Origin: Aureispira sp963837355
GTDB lineage: Bacteria > Bacteroidota > Bacteroidia > Chitinophagales > Saprospiraceae
Reading direction: 5' to 3'
Assembly (NCBI GenBank): GCA_963837355.1
Contig: CAWIMY010000007.1
Span: forward strand, 2,104,315 to 2,168,314
DNA: 64,000 bases
This document shows, one piece after another, positions 1 through 8,466 of the stretch; the stretch's first letter is position 1, and every line of letters starts with the position of its first letter. The notes beneath the pieces are model-generated. The model was not told the DNA's origin, did not search any database, and saw only the letters and a program-made list of their open reading frames with translations. Position numbers and translations under genes: made by a program.

Positions 1-493
1 GACGCACCAATAATTCCGAAAAATGGAAGGTACGCCCATCGTCCAACACACCCGCACAGTAGTCATCGCCTTGATAATTATTGAACCCTGTGTACAACTG
101 CGCTTGTATAAATTCTTGCTGTGGGATGAATTTGCGCGGTTGATAGCGGACGCTACTGTTCCAAGCTTGAAAAATATGTTCAAAGACTTCTCCCTTGACA
201 CGGCTCTCAAAGGTTTGTTGTAGGGTTTCTGATTCGCTGAGAATACCTTTTCTGATAAAGGGAATACTGCCCCAAAATAGCATAGCCACAACTAGGGCAG
301 CTGCAAAAATTTCCTCTAACTCAAGAAAGTAAAATCCAACCACAACTAAAATACCAACGAGGGCTAAAACGACGCTACTGACATTGGCGCTCACTTTATT
401 ACGTTGGATTCGTTGAGCGACCTGCTGGCGCTCCTTTTCTAAGCGCTCTAATTCAGGGAGGAGCAATTGCTCAATTTCTTTTTGTTGTAGCAT
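1..493 (-). CDS. DUF3137-family membrane protein, paralog 1 (C-terminus beyond window edge)
   Basis: Partial gene read leftward from ATG at 493; about 164 residues are visible and the frame runs off the window. It starts MLQQKEIEQLLLPELERLEK, followed by two hydrophobic segments (about residues 35-52 and 57-75), then the paralog signature YQGDDYCAGVLDDGRTFHFSEL near residue 140. The same order of parts is found in the six genes that follow to the right, so it is the last visible member of the array. DUF3137 has no known biochemical function. The two membrane segments imply an inner-membrane protein with most of its mass on one side. The ATG is supported by alignment with the N-termini of the paralogs. 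Confidence 0.85.
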   Translation of the reverse strand, partial: MLQQKEIEQLLLPELERLEKERQQVAQRIQRNKVSANVSSVVLALVGILVVVGFYFLELEEIFAAALVVAMLFWGSIPFIRKGILSESETLQQTFESRVKGEVFEHIFQAWNSSVRYQPRKFIPQQEFIQAQLYTGFNNYQGDDYCAGVLDDGRTFHFSELLVR

Positions 494-545
494 AGGCGGT
501 TGTATAAATAGGGAATAATAACCTCTAATAGAGAACGAAGATAGC

Positions 546-1658
546 TTAGAACCTAGGGCCTTCGGAGGTAGTCATTCTAGACAAACGATCCAAGGCTTCG
601 AAGGCGACGGTAAAATTCCAGGCTAGGTAGCGTATGCGATTTTTGTCTACTAAAGAACGCTCGGCGTTCACAATCCAAAAATCCAATTGCTGCGCAACCG
701 CCAAATAAACGGTATTTCCTTCATAGCTCAGGGCAATGGCTTGTTGCATGGATGCGCGTAAGTGGTTGAGGTGTTGAGATAGGTCTTCTGGCAAGTTTTC
801 TCGTGCATTGCTTTTGGGACTTTTTACCTCATAGAGTTGGTCAAAGAGCGGAACGGCTTCTTCTTTCGGGGCTTCTTTTTTGACGGGTTCTGGTTCGGCA
901 ATAGGGGTTAGATCGGCATCCAATATGTTGGTGTTATAGGAAGCAGCAGGACGAATTGTTTTGGGTTTAACTTCTGGCTCCTCTATTTTTGTTTTGTAGT
1001 TGTTCGTTTGATCCCTAGAGCGGATGGTGAGGTTTCGGGTATTTTCTACAAGAGGGCGTGTGTTTTCTAGTACAAAAAACAACCCTTTGAACACTTCTTT
1101 GTGCTGTACGCTACTTACCCCGTCACTACTGGTAGTAACAACACGCTCTCGGGCTTGTAACTCGGAGAAAGAGAATGGACGTCCGTCGGGGAGTTTTCCT
1201 ACGCAGTAATCGTCGCCACTGAACTGGGCATCGCCGCTAAATAATTTAGATTGGTTCACATCTCTGGTCGAAATAGCTCTTTTAGGATGGTAGACAATAG
1301 TTTCATTCCACGTGTGAAAAATTTTCTCGTAAACTTCCTTCTTAACTTGCTCTTCAAGGCGCTCCCGCAAAGGCTGGGACAGAGACTTAGAGATGCCCTC
1401 TAAAATAGCAATCACCACGATCCCAAAAACAGAAAACCCAACAAGCATCATAATTGCCATCTTAGTAATCGCCTCGTCAAATTTTTCTGCTTGAAGAACG
1501 ACAGAAAAAAAGATGGCCACCATTATCCCTATTACAAACAATCCCACTAGGGTAGGTATAATTTTTTGAAACTTAATTTGCCGAGCAGTTTTTAAACGCT
1601 CTATTTCTAGCTTTTCTAGGGTAGGAAGAAGGAGATGTTCAATCTTTTGTTGATTCAT
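546..1658 (-). CDS. DUF3137-family membrane protein, paralog 2
   Basis: 370 residues when started at ATG 1658 (MNQQKIEHLLLPTLEKLE), which aligns with the paralogs; an ATG 66 bases upstream would add a tail unlike any other member. Two membrane segments lie near residues 28-47 and 62-84. The core motif GDDYCVGKLPDGRPFSFSEL is near residue 147 and FKGLFFVLEN near 190. A charged linker carries YNTNILDADL, and the C-terminal domain contains DQLYEV, a VYLAVAQQLDFW strand and an AWNFTVAFEALDRL helix. The FKGLFF-type core and C-terminal 'lsfv.n.lYlAv' region match DUF3137. It sits in a same-strand array with short gaps, probably one operon. Function unknown. Confidence 0.85.
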   Translation of the reverse strand: MNQQKIEHLLLPTLEKLEIERLKTARQIKFQKIIPTLVGLFVIGIMVAIFFSVVLQAEKFDEAITKMAIMMLVGFSVFGIVVIAILEGISKSLSQPLRERLEEQVKKEVYEKIFHTWNETIVYHPKRAISTRDVNQSKLFSGDAQFSGDDYCVGKLPDGRPFSFSELQARERVVTTSSDGVSSVQHKEVFKGLFFVLENTRPLVENTRNLTIRSRDQTNNYKTKIEEPEVKPKTIRPAASYNTNILDADLTPIAEPEPVKKEAPKEEAVPLFDQLYEVKSPKSNARENLPEDLSQHLNHLRASMQQAIALSYEGNTVYLAVAQQLDFWIVNAERSLVDKNRIRYLAWNFTVAFEALDRLSRMTTSEGPRF

Positions 1659-1749
1659 TGCTGGTATAATAAAGTAACTTAATAAGGTTAAAAATAGGTT
1701 AGACGAGTTACATTTAAAAAGCAACTGCGCGGAGCCACAGAATTGAAAG

Positions 1750-2832
1750 CTATTTGCCTGTAGGCAAATGCACGGGAATAATACGCGCCAAAGACTCTAA
1801 CAATTCAAACGTTGCATGGAAATTATGCGCCAACTGACGTAGCCATTCTGGACGAACCAAGGAATGGTTAATCGCAACCGTCCAAAGATCGAGCTGCTGC
1901 GACAGACCAATATAAGCAGTATTGTTAATAAAACTAAGGGAAATGCTTTGACGTTGTTTGGTTCTTCTAAGATTTAGCTCTTGACGAAATTCCTCGGAGA
2001 GTAGGGTTGAAGAATCGGTTGTTGTAGCGTTACTAACCTCGTATAATTGATCGAATAGGGGCAGCGGCGCGGCTTCTTTATTGGCTTGTAACAAACCATC
2101 ATCGAGTAAATCTGTTTGTAAAGGGGGTTGTCCATTTGATAAACGCTGCAAGAGTTGTTGCTTTGAAAGTCGCTGGCGTGCGCGCTGTTCCAACGCTTTG
2201 TGCGATTGCGGACGAATAATAAAGGAGCCCTTCTGATTGGGGAGGAGCGCACTATCTTCTAACACAATGAACAAGCCTTTAAAATGAGTTTTTAAGCTGC
2301 TGGAATTTTCAGCGCGCTCTTTTGGACTACCTTGATAGACCCACAGTTCCGAAAAGCGAAAAGAACGCCCATCCTTCAACTTTCCTTCGCAATAATCATC
2401 GCCTTCATAGCCATTGCCCAATGGGTACAGCTGTGATCGGGCAAAGACCTTTTGACTCAAAAGATGTTGTGGCTGGTAGGTAATTGTAGGATTCCATGTA
2501 GTGAAAATTTGGTGATAAACAGTTTCTTTAACTTCCAGTTCAAAAGTCTCAACAATTGCCGTGCGTTTATTTACAAAAGGTTTGTAAACTAGCAGTCCAC
2601 TCAAAAAAATCAGGATCGCGATGATTTGTAGCCCTTTTGCGAAAGATGTGGTTGGATCTAAATTATTGATTAAATAAAGATAGCCTGCGGCCCCAATGCC
2701 GACCAATAACAGAGTCAATAAGGTGGCGAGCACTAAAGAATCTTGTAATTTTCTCTTCGTTAGCGCCCGTTTTTTTTCAAGTGGTTGGAGTGCGGCCAGT
2801 AACTGTTGTTCGATTTGTTGAATGGTGCGCAT
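1750..2832 (-). CDS. DUF3137-family membrane protein, paralog 3
   Basis: 360 residues from ATG 2832 (MRTIQQIEQQLLAALQPLEK). A longer version starting at 2904 would reach into the gap before paralog 4 and lacks family similarity in its first 24 residues. It shows two membrane segments, the GDDYCEGKLKDGRSFRFSEL core, HFKGLFIVLEDS, a linker where the usual NILDAD motif is replaced by LLDDGLL, then LFDQLYEV and the terminal ELLESLARI helix. Same strand and short spacing to both neighbours suggest cotranscription. No catalytic motif is visible and function is unknown. Confidence 0.85.
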   Translation of the reverse strand: MRTIQQIEQQLLAALQPLEKKRALTKRKLQDSLVLATLLTLLLVGIGAAGYLYLINNLDPTTSFAKGLQIIAILIFLSGLLVYKPFVNKRTAIVETFELEVKETVYHQIFTTWNPTITYQPQHLLSQKVFARSQLYPLGNGYEGDDYCEGKLKDGRSFRFSELWVYQGSPKERAENSSSLKTHFKGLFIVLEDSALLPNQKGSFIIRPQSHKALEQRARQRLSKQQLLQRLSNGQPPLQTDLLDDGLLQANKEAAPLPLFDQLYEVSNATTTDSSTLLSEEFRQELNLRRTKQRQSISLSFINNTAYIGLSQQLDLWTVAINHSLVRPEWLRQLAHNFHATFELLESLARIIPVHLPTGK

Positions 2833-2935
2833 GGGAATTGGCTGTTTTGTAAAGGCGTATAGCTGCTTAACGAGTAGCGTGTGCGAAGCGTTCCACGAGG
2901 GCAAAAACGGTTCAAAATAGAGCGGCTTAGTTGAT

Positions 2936-3937
2936 TTAACTAGTTGCTCGTGCCAAGCGTTCTAGTAAATCAAAGGTAGTGTGGAAATTTTGGACTAAGA
3001 GGTCTACATTCTTTTTATCCGTCAAGTAATTCTTGATATTGATGTCCCAAAAATCTATTTTATTCGGAAACGCCATATAAACCATTCCATCGTAAAAACT
3101 GAGGTCAATCTTAACAGTAATCCCATTGAGAATAGAACAAAACTCCTCGGATAAATAGCGTTCAGGGTTTTCTAGGCTAGGACAGGAGATAGCATAACGC
3201 TCTTCGAGTAAGTTTGCTGGTGCTTCTTGCTCGTTTAAACTGTTTAGGTCAGCATCCAAAATGTTTTCATTGTAAGCCCGTGGCGACGACTTCTTGTTTT
3301 TTGCTTTTTGGGCTACTTTAGGCAGCAATCCTGTAGAGCTAATTTGTAGGCGTTCTTTGAATTTTCCGAAAGGATAAGCCTCTTCTATAATAAAAAACAA
3401 TCCCTCAAACACTGTTCTAGTAGCTAAAGTGCTAGCTTTCTGTTGTACCCAAAGCTCTGAAAAGTGAAAAAAGCGCCCATCCTCCAATTGTCCAACTCCA
3501 TAGTCTTCCCCATCGTATTGGGAGTAGTTTTTATAGAGTTCTGCCGTCTTAAAATTTTCTTCTGCAATCGCCTCTTTGGGGCGATACTCCAAGGTTTGAT
3601 TGTAAGCTCGAAAGACTTGCTGGAAGACATTTTTCTTAATTTCTTGTTTTAATTCTTCCTGTTGCTTGTCTTGATCGCCTGTATTTCGTTGGCTAAAAGC
3701 ATAAACGGCATAGACCCATACGATGGCTATTCCAACACTTACAAATAAATAATACGAATTTTCTTTGTTAATGCCATAAAGACTGCCTGTTAATAAGATA
3801 ACGATCACCCCCACTAACATCCACCCTACCACTCTTGATACGCGACTGTTGATGAGGTATTTAATAGAACGACGACGGTATTCTCGTTTTTCTAATAAAG
3901 GTAATAAGAGGGCTCGGATTTCGGATTTGTCAAGCAT
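2936..3937 (-). CDS. DUF3137-family membrane protein, paralog 4
   Basis: 333 residues, the shortest complete member. It starts MLDKSEIRALLLPLLEKREY and has two membrane segments near residues 37-55 and 62-82. The core YDGEDYGVGQLEDGRFFHFSEL replaces the usual DDYC with EDYG, so the cysteine common in paralogs is not strictly conserved. FEGLFFIIEEA, YNENILDADL and a terminal FHTTFDLLERLA helix follow. The start codon lies about 85 bases downstream (in transcription direction) of the IS1-family element that separates it from paralog 5, so its upstream region may no longer be the native operon context. Function unknown. Confidence 0.85.
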   Translation of the reverse strand: MLDKSEIRALLLPLLEKREYRRRSIKYLINSRVSRVVGWMLVGVIVILLTGSLYGINKENSYYLFVSVGIAIVWVYAVYAFSQRNTGDQDKQQEELKQEIKKNVFQQVFRAYNQTLEYRPKEAIAEENFKTAELYKNYSQYDGEDYGVGQLEDGRFFHFSELWVQQKASTLATRTVFEGLFFIIEEAYPFGKFKERLQISSTGLLPKVAQKAKNKKSSPRAYNENILDADLNSLNEQEAPANLLEERYAISCPSLENPERYLSEEFCSILNGITVKIDLSFYDGMVYMAFPNKIDFWDINIKNYLTDKKNVDLLVQNFHTTFDLLERLARATS

Positions 3938-4021
3938 TGGGGCGTAATTTTTTGGCAGAGAGTCAGATGTAATGCTAAAAGTAGGTCAAAAAAAGGAACA
4001 ACTCGGAAAGCGTGCTAATTT

Positions 4022-4779
4022 GGTAGTGACAAAACAATCAAATTATGCATCTATCTTGCCCGAGTTGCTCGAGTACAAATATAAAAAAGAATGGCCATAC
4101 TTACTATGGAAAACAAAATCATCAGTGTAAAAGCTGTTATAGGCAGTTTGTAACAGGGAATAAGCATACAAAACCATCGGCTCTCAAGGAGTTGATAAGA
4201 AGGGCGTTAAAGGAACGGTTGTCCTTACGGGCGATTAGTCGTATTTTCCAAGTTAGTTTGACCTGGCTGTCTGCTTTTGCCAAGCAAGAGTGGCAGCAAA
4301 CGCCAAGAGACTTAGGGATAACTAGTCAGGTGGCAGCCGAGCTCAAAGAGTTACAAGTCTTTCGATTACAAGCAGATGAGCTGTGGTCTTTTGTTCGAAA
4401 TAAAAAGCGAAAGCGTTGGATTTGGCTCGTTTATGATATAAAACATCGACTTGTTATCGCCCATCATATTGGTGGACGAAGTCAAAGAGATGCTAAAAAG
4501 CTTTGGAAAAAGATTCCTGTCTGTTTACGAGATTGCCGTTTTGAAACGGACTACCTAAAAGCTTATGAAGCTATTATTCCTGCTTCACAGCACAAAACCA
4601 GTAAAAAACTGACCTACTATATTGAAGGATTTAATGCTACTATTAGAGCTAGAGTGAGCCGATTGGTGCGTAAGACGCTATCCTTTTCTAAAAAAGATAG
4701 TTGGCACAATCGAGCTATTGCTTGGTTCTTTTGGCAACTCAATACCGAAAGACTTCAGCATTACATTTGATATACCGCC
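4022..4779. mobile_element. IS1-family insertion sequence inside the DUF3137 array
   Basis: A 758-bp segment bounded by GGTAGTGACAAAAC on the left and, on the opposite strand at the right, GGCGGTATATCAAATG, weakly similar imperfect terminal repeats. AATTT flanks both ends (4017-4021 and 4780-4784) and could be a short target duplication, although IS1 elements usually make 8-9 bp ones. The interior is almost entirely the transposase gene. The ends are approximate. The element lies between paralogs 4 and 5 of a minus-strand array and is itself oriented to the plus strand. No paralog reading frame is interrupted. Confidence 0.6.
4045..4770 (+). CDS. IS1-family transposase, single intact frame
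   Basis: 241 residues. The N-terminus is a zinc ribbon (CPSC near residue 5 and CKSC near residue 29), followed by a helix-turn-helix around residues 48-75 (RRALKERLSLRAISRIFQVS). The catalytic part starts at ADELWSFVRNKKRKRWIWLV, the equivalent of the InsB DEMWGYV region, with further acidic positions at FETDYLKAY and YYIEGFNATIRARVSRLVRK. In E. coli IS1 this protein is made by frameshifting between insA and insB; here it is one continuous frame, as in many bacteroidotal and cyanobacterial IS1 relatives. Full length and undamaged, so the element may be active. Confidence 0.9.
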   Translation: MHLSCPSCSSTNIKKNGHTYYGKQNHQCKSCYRQFVTGNKHTKPSALKELIRRALKERLSLRAISRIFQVSLTWLSAFAKQEWQQTPRDLGITSQVAAELKELQVFRLQADELWSFVRNKKRKRWIWLVYDIKHRLVIAHHIGGRSQRDAKKLWKKIPVCLRDCRFETDYLKAYEAIIPASQHKTSKKLTYYIEGFNATIRARVSRLVRKTLSFSKKDSWHNRAIAWFFWQLNTERLQHYI

Positions 4780-4785
4780 AATTTT

Positions 4786-5898
4786 TTAGATAGAGCCATT
4801 CAATTTAGCAATCGTGTGTTTGGCCATCATTTCTAAGAGGGAAAACGCTGCGGTAAAGTTCCAAGCCAAGTGTTGTACCCGTGCATCGGTCAAGAGCGAG
4901 TGTTCTAGCGAGACGGGCCAGAAATCCAATTGATGACGGGTTGTAAAATAAGCTTTATTCTCATAAAACGAAACAGAAATCTGCTGCTGCTTCACCGTAC
5001 GCCAATAATTGAGCTGTTCACAAAGCTCGGATGGAAGTTTGTCTTTTGTAAAAGAATCGCCATAAGTGGTTACTTCATACAGTCGGTCAAACAAGGGTTT
5101 TTGTGGCTCAGAAGCGGTCTTTTTAGGTTGCTGAACGGGAACAAAATCACTAAAACCAGCATCTAAAATGTTGTCGTTGTAACTGCTTGTATTTGGTTTT
5201 TTAGTACTGGGCGGCGGCAATTTTTTCTTTTTTTTCTTTTGGGTGCTATCGCGAGAGATAATAGGGGGCGATATTTTCAAACGGCTATCGAAGCCTTTAA
5301 ATGGTAGCGTGTCTTCTAAAACAAAGAATAAGCCCTTAAAAACAGGAATGTTATGACTGGAAATGTCCTGGCTGTAACCATCGCTGTAGTGTTCAATTCG
5401 TTGGGCAAGAACTTCAGAAAATTGGAAGCGCCGTCCATCGGGCAAAGTGCCCTCACAGTAATCATCCCCTTTATAAATACTGTAGTTATTATGCAACGCT
5501 GCTTTTCTAAATAATTCTTCGTCGATCACCTCTTTAGGTAAGTACGTGATGGTATCGTTCCATCGCTTAAAAATTCCTTGATAGAGATCATTTTTTACGC
5601 GACTCTCAAATTGGTCTTTCAGAAGGTCACTTTTCTCTTGTAGGTTGATTTGTATTTTTCGAATTATTAAGATAAAAATAATGGCCAAGAAGAAATAGAA
5701 CCAGAAAGCAAATTCTCCTAAGGTCTTCATACTAGGTAGATAAACCAGCAGCCCAATAAAAAGCGCCATTCCTAAAGGCACCATCGCCGTACTGTACCAA
5801 CTATTGCTTCTTATCTTGCTTATGCTTCGTTTTCGTTGTACTTCCAACGGTTGTACTTCTTCCAGCAATAAGGCTTTTATTGAAGAGGTATCAAGCAT
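4786..5898 (-). CDS. DUF3137-family membrane protein, paralog 5
   Basis: 370 residues when started at ATG 5898 (MLDTSSIKALLLEEVQPLEV), matching paralog 4 closely; an ATG 21 bases earlier would overlap the stop of paralog 6. Two membrane segments near residues 36-55 and 61-77, then YKGDDYCEGTLPDGRRFQFSEV, VFKGLFFVLEDT, a lysine-rich stretch (KKKKKK) and YNDNILDAGF in the linker, DRLYEV, and an AWNFTAAFSLLEMMA helix. The IS1 element ends about 6 bases beyond its stop codon. Function unknown; array membership is the main context. Confidence 0.85.
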   Translation of the reverse strand: MLDTSSIKALLLEEVQPLEVQRKRSISKIRSNSWYSTAMVPLGMALFIGLLVYLPSMKTLGEFAFWFYFFLAIIFILIIRKIQINLQEKSDLLKDQFESRVKNDLYQGIFKRWNDTITYLPKEVIDEELFRKAALHNNYSIYKGDDYCEGTLPDGRRFQFSEVLAQRIEHYSDGYSQDISSHNIPVFKGLFFVLEDTLPFKGFDSRLKISPPIISRDSTQKKKKKKLPPPSTKKPNTSSYNDNILDAGFSDFVPVQQPKKTASEPQKPLFDRLYEVTTYGDSFTKDKLPSELCEQLNYWRTVKQQQISVSFYENKAYFTTRHQLDFWPVSLEHSLLTDARVQHLAWNFTAAFSLLEMMAKHTIAKLNGSI

Positions 5899-5905
5899 AC
5901 TATTT

Positions 5906-6994
5906 TTATTTAGAGGCATTTTTTTTTGTAAGGGCTGCTAAGGTGTCCACTAAGAAAAAGATATGTTGAAATTGCTGGGCTAAACCGTTAATGGTGGAAG
6001 ATTGGGGCAGCGGCTGGTGTAGATTTAAGGGCCAATAATCGGCAGGATGAGCGACGTATAAATAAGCATTTCCTTTATTAAATGTCAAATGAATGCCTTG
6101 CTCCAAGGGCTCATTGAGTTGCAATACGCCTTGGCAAAATTCAGGAGATAGTTGCTGCCGCAAACGAGCTTGTCCGTGTTGATCAACGTAGTAAAGTTGG
6201 TGGAAACGCACTACCGCCTCAGTGGTAGTTGGCGCATGGGTTAGCTGTTTTAAAAAATCGTCGTCCAACAGCTCCGTAGACCCTTTGGGAAGGTCGTTTT
6301 TTTCAGTAGAAACCGCCATTAGTTGTGGGTCAATTTTATCGGTTTTGGGATAGAGCGACAAGCGCCCTGTAAAGCCTTCAAAGGGGCTGCTTTGTTCCAA
6401 TACAAAAAACAACCCTTCAAAGGATTTTATTTTTTCTTGTTTTTTGGAGCCTCCTCGGCGGTAGGTTTTCCACTCATGGAGTGCAATTTCAGAAAAATAA
6501 AACGCCCGTCCATCGGGTAATTGGCCTTCGCAGTAATTTTTTCCTTGATAAGTGCTGTTCTTGGCTTGCAAAGCACGCTTCAAAAAAGTCTGCTCCAACG
6601 CCGCTTTGGGAACCATTTTTTGGGGGGTGTAAATAGCTGCTTTGTTCCAAAGCTGAAATGTAGGCTGAAAAGCTGCCGCGCTTACTTGATGTTCAAAAAT
6701 AGAAAGCTCATCATAAGGCATCTTCGCAGATTTTAAATAAGATCGAATGTAAGCATAAATAGGAAGCGGGAGCAACAGCACGGTGGTGGCTACAGGAATC
6801 GCATAGAGCAATGGAAGTGTAGAGAGGTCGATAAAAAATAACAGTAAAAACGAAGCGGCAAAGAGAAGCAACAGTACTCCAATAGGTTTCTTTTTGGAAG
6901 AATTAGCCCCTCGCAACAGATTCAAACGCGCTTGTTCCAAGACCGTTAATTCTGCTCTTAAACTGTTTTTTATGGACAATAGATCGGGCATCAT
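5906..6994 (-). CDS. DUF3137-family membrane protein, paralog 6
   Basis: 362 residues starting MMPDLLSIKNSLRAELTVLE. It has two membrane segments near residues 35-55 and 60-83, the core YQGKNYCEGQLPDGRAFYFSEI (the first Asp of the usual DDYC is replaced), FEGLFFVLEQSS, a linker ending in LLDDDFLKQL where most paralogs have NILDAD, then HQLYYVDQHGQARL and the AYLYVAHPADYWPLNL strand. The gap to paralog 5 is 7 bases, strong evidence for one transcript. More diverged than paralogs 2-5. Function unknown. Confidence 0.85.
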   Translation of the reverse strand: MMPDLLSIKNSLRAELTVLEQARLNLLRGANSSKKKPIGVLLLLFAASFLLLFFIDLSTLPLLYAIPVATTVLLLPLPIYAYIRSYLKSAKMPYDELSIFEHQVSAAAFQPTFQLWNKAAIYTPQKMVPKAALEQTFLKRALQAKNSTYQGKNYCEGQLPDGRAFYFSEIALHEWKTYRRGGSKKQEKIKSFEGLFFVLEQSSPFEGFTGRLSLYPKTDKIDPQLMAVSTEKNDLPKGSTELLDDDFLKQLTHAPTTTEAVVRFHQLYYVDQHGQARLRQQLSPEFCQGVLQLNEPLEQGIHLTFNKGNAYLYVAHPADYWPLNLHQPLPQSSTINGLAQQFQHIFFLVDTLAALTKKNASK

Positions 6995-7022
6995 AGGCTA
7001 AGGTTTAGACGGGGAGGTTAGT

Positions 7023-8093
7023 TTACAGAATTGCTCTATAGCAATAGACAAGGTAATAAAAATAGTTGATGAAGATGGTTTTTTGTCGCTCGTTTGTCAG
7101 CAATTGGCGGTAAGAAAGAAAGACGTTGAGCGGTGGACACCACAGCATCAAATGGGCATTGTTTTTCCAAAAATCAAGCGTGAATTTTTCTTTTAATACA
7201 CTATCTAGATAAAGAACGGTTGCCCGAAAGTCTTCAGAGAGTTGTTCTGTCAAAGAAGCTTGCCCATAGGTGTTTAATAAAAAATCTTCCTCCAGTTGTA
7301 AGGAGGTTGAGCGTTTTTTCTTGGATGCTACAAAGACTGGAAAATCCGCATCCAAAATGTTGCTGTGGTAACCTTGAACCGCTGCTGTAGGTAGGCTAGA
7401 AGCGATAGTTTTACCAAGATCAGGCGGGTAGTTTTTGGGCAATACGGATAGGCGCGCCTTAAAAGTTGGCGTAGGGCCGCTTTGGGGCAACGTTAAAAAT
7501 AAGCCTTGAAAGAGGTGCTTTCGATAGCCTTCGTCTCCCCGCGAACTACTCTCCACCCAACCTTCAACATTCAGATCGGATAATTCTAGAAGGCGGCCAT
7601 CAGCTAGGCGCAATTGGCAGTAGTGATGGCCTGTAAAACGGCGCAAATTTGAGCGCAAATGTTCCGTCAAGTGCGTTTGTTGGATAAATTTTTCAGGAAT
7701 AATATCCCCAGCTCGATACTGTACTACTTCTCCTAACGCTTTTAAAAGTTGCTGGTAAATGTATGCAAACGCAGCACTCTCAAAATCCTTTATTTCTGTG
7801 GCAGAAGGTTTGATGTTGGCCAACAATTTAGAAAAAATATAGGCAGGCAACACCAACAAAACCGCTGCGCCCAAAAGAAGGGCAAACACGATTAGCTGAA
7901 AACTGCCTTTTCCCTGTACCAGAGCTGTACTCGTCGCGACAATCATAAAATACACAAAGCCTCCAAAAAAGAGACTCGTCAACAACACTATCCAAAAATT
8001 ATAGCGGTTAGAGCGATAGACCAATTGCTTGCGTTCAGGGGCGAGGTCTTTTAGGCTCTCTTGTAAGACTTGTTCTAATTGACTTTTATTCAT
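7023..8093 (-). CDS. DUF3137-family membrane protein, paralog 7 (first gene of the array)
   Basis: 356 residues starting MNKSQLEQVLQESLKDLAPE. Two membrane segments near residues 33-53 and 65-88. The core is the most diverged of the set (GHHYCQLRLADGRLLELSDL), but FQGLFLTLPQSG, YHSNILDADFPVF and the C-terminal domain are retained. It is the promoter-proximal gene of the array. The last helix keeps the pattern of the paralogs but lacks the usual FxxxFxxLE motif. Function unknown. Confidence 0.82.
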   Translation of the reverse strand: MNKSQLEQVLQESLKDLAPERKQLVYRSNRYNFWIVLLTSLFFGGFVYFMIVATSTALVQGKGSFQLIVFALLLGAAVLLVLPAYIFSKLLANIKPSATEIKDFESAAFAYIYQQLLKALGEVVQYRAGDIIPEKFIQQTHLTEHLRSNLRRFTGHHYCQLRLADGRLLELSDLNVEGWVESSSRGDEGYRKHLFQGLFLTLPQSGPTPTFKARLSVLPKNYPPDLGKTIASSLPTAAVQGYHSNILDADFPVFVASKKKRSTSLQLEEDFLLNTYGQASLTEQLSEDFRATVLYLDSVLKEKFTLDFWKNNAHLMLWCPPLNVFLSYRQLLTNERQKTIFINYFYYLVYCYRAIL

Positions 8094-8466
8094 GAGGGGA
8101 TGGGAGAAGAAAGAAATTGGGTTTACTTAGGAACTAAAAAGGACATTAAAAACGTTCCCCATATCTTGTCAAGATAATCAAAAATATCTTTTTCCCCTTT
8201 TTAAAACTATCTGAAGTAAGTTTACGGCAATGCAATGCTAGCAAAATACGCCAAAAGTAATTTGTTATGAAAAGAACTTGACAATAATTATTAAGATAGG
8301 AAGTAAATGGCTTAATTTTTCTATTTTGTGCAGCCTTTTAGTTAGATCATACCTATCCATGAAGACAAAGAAGCGCCACGCCAGTTAGTAGTTGATAAGG
8401 ACATTAGCTGGAAGAAAAATGCTGAAAACTAAATTTCAATTCTTAACTAAATTTAAAAATATTATA
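8094..8466. other. Divergent intergenic region with candidate promoter
   Basis: This AT-rich 373-bp region separates the leftward DUF3137 array from a rightward outer-membrane protein gene. On the minus strand a TATTTTTG octamer (8186-8179) matches the bacteroidotal -7 consensus TAnnTTTG and lies about 86 bases before the ATG of paralog 7; no good -33 TTG was found at the right distance. No RNA gene or further ORF was recognised. Confidence 0.35.

Noticed and set aside
4017..4784. Canonical 8-9 bp IS1 target duplication
   Set aside because: Only AATTT is shared by both flanks, in AT-rich sequence where chance identity is likely.
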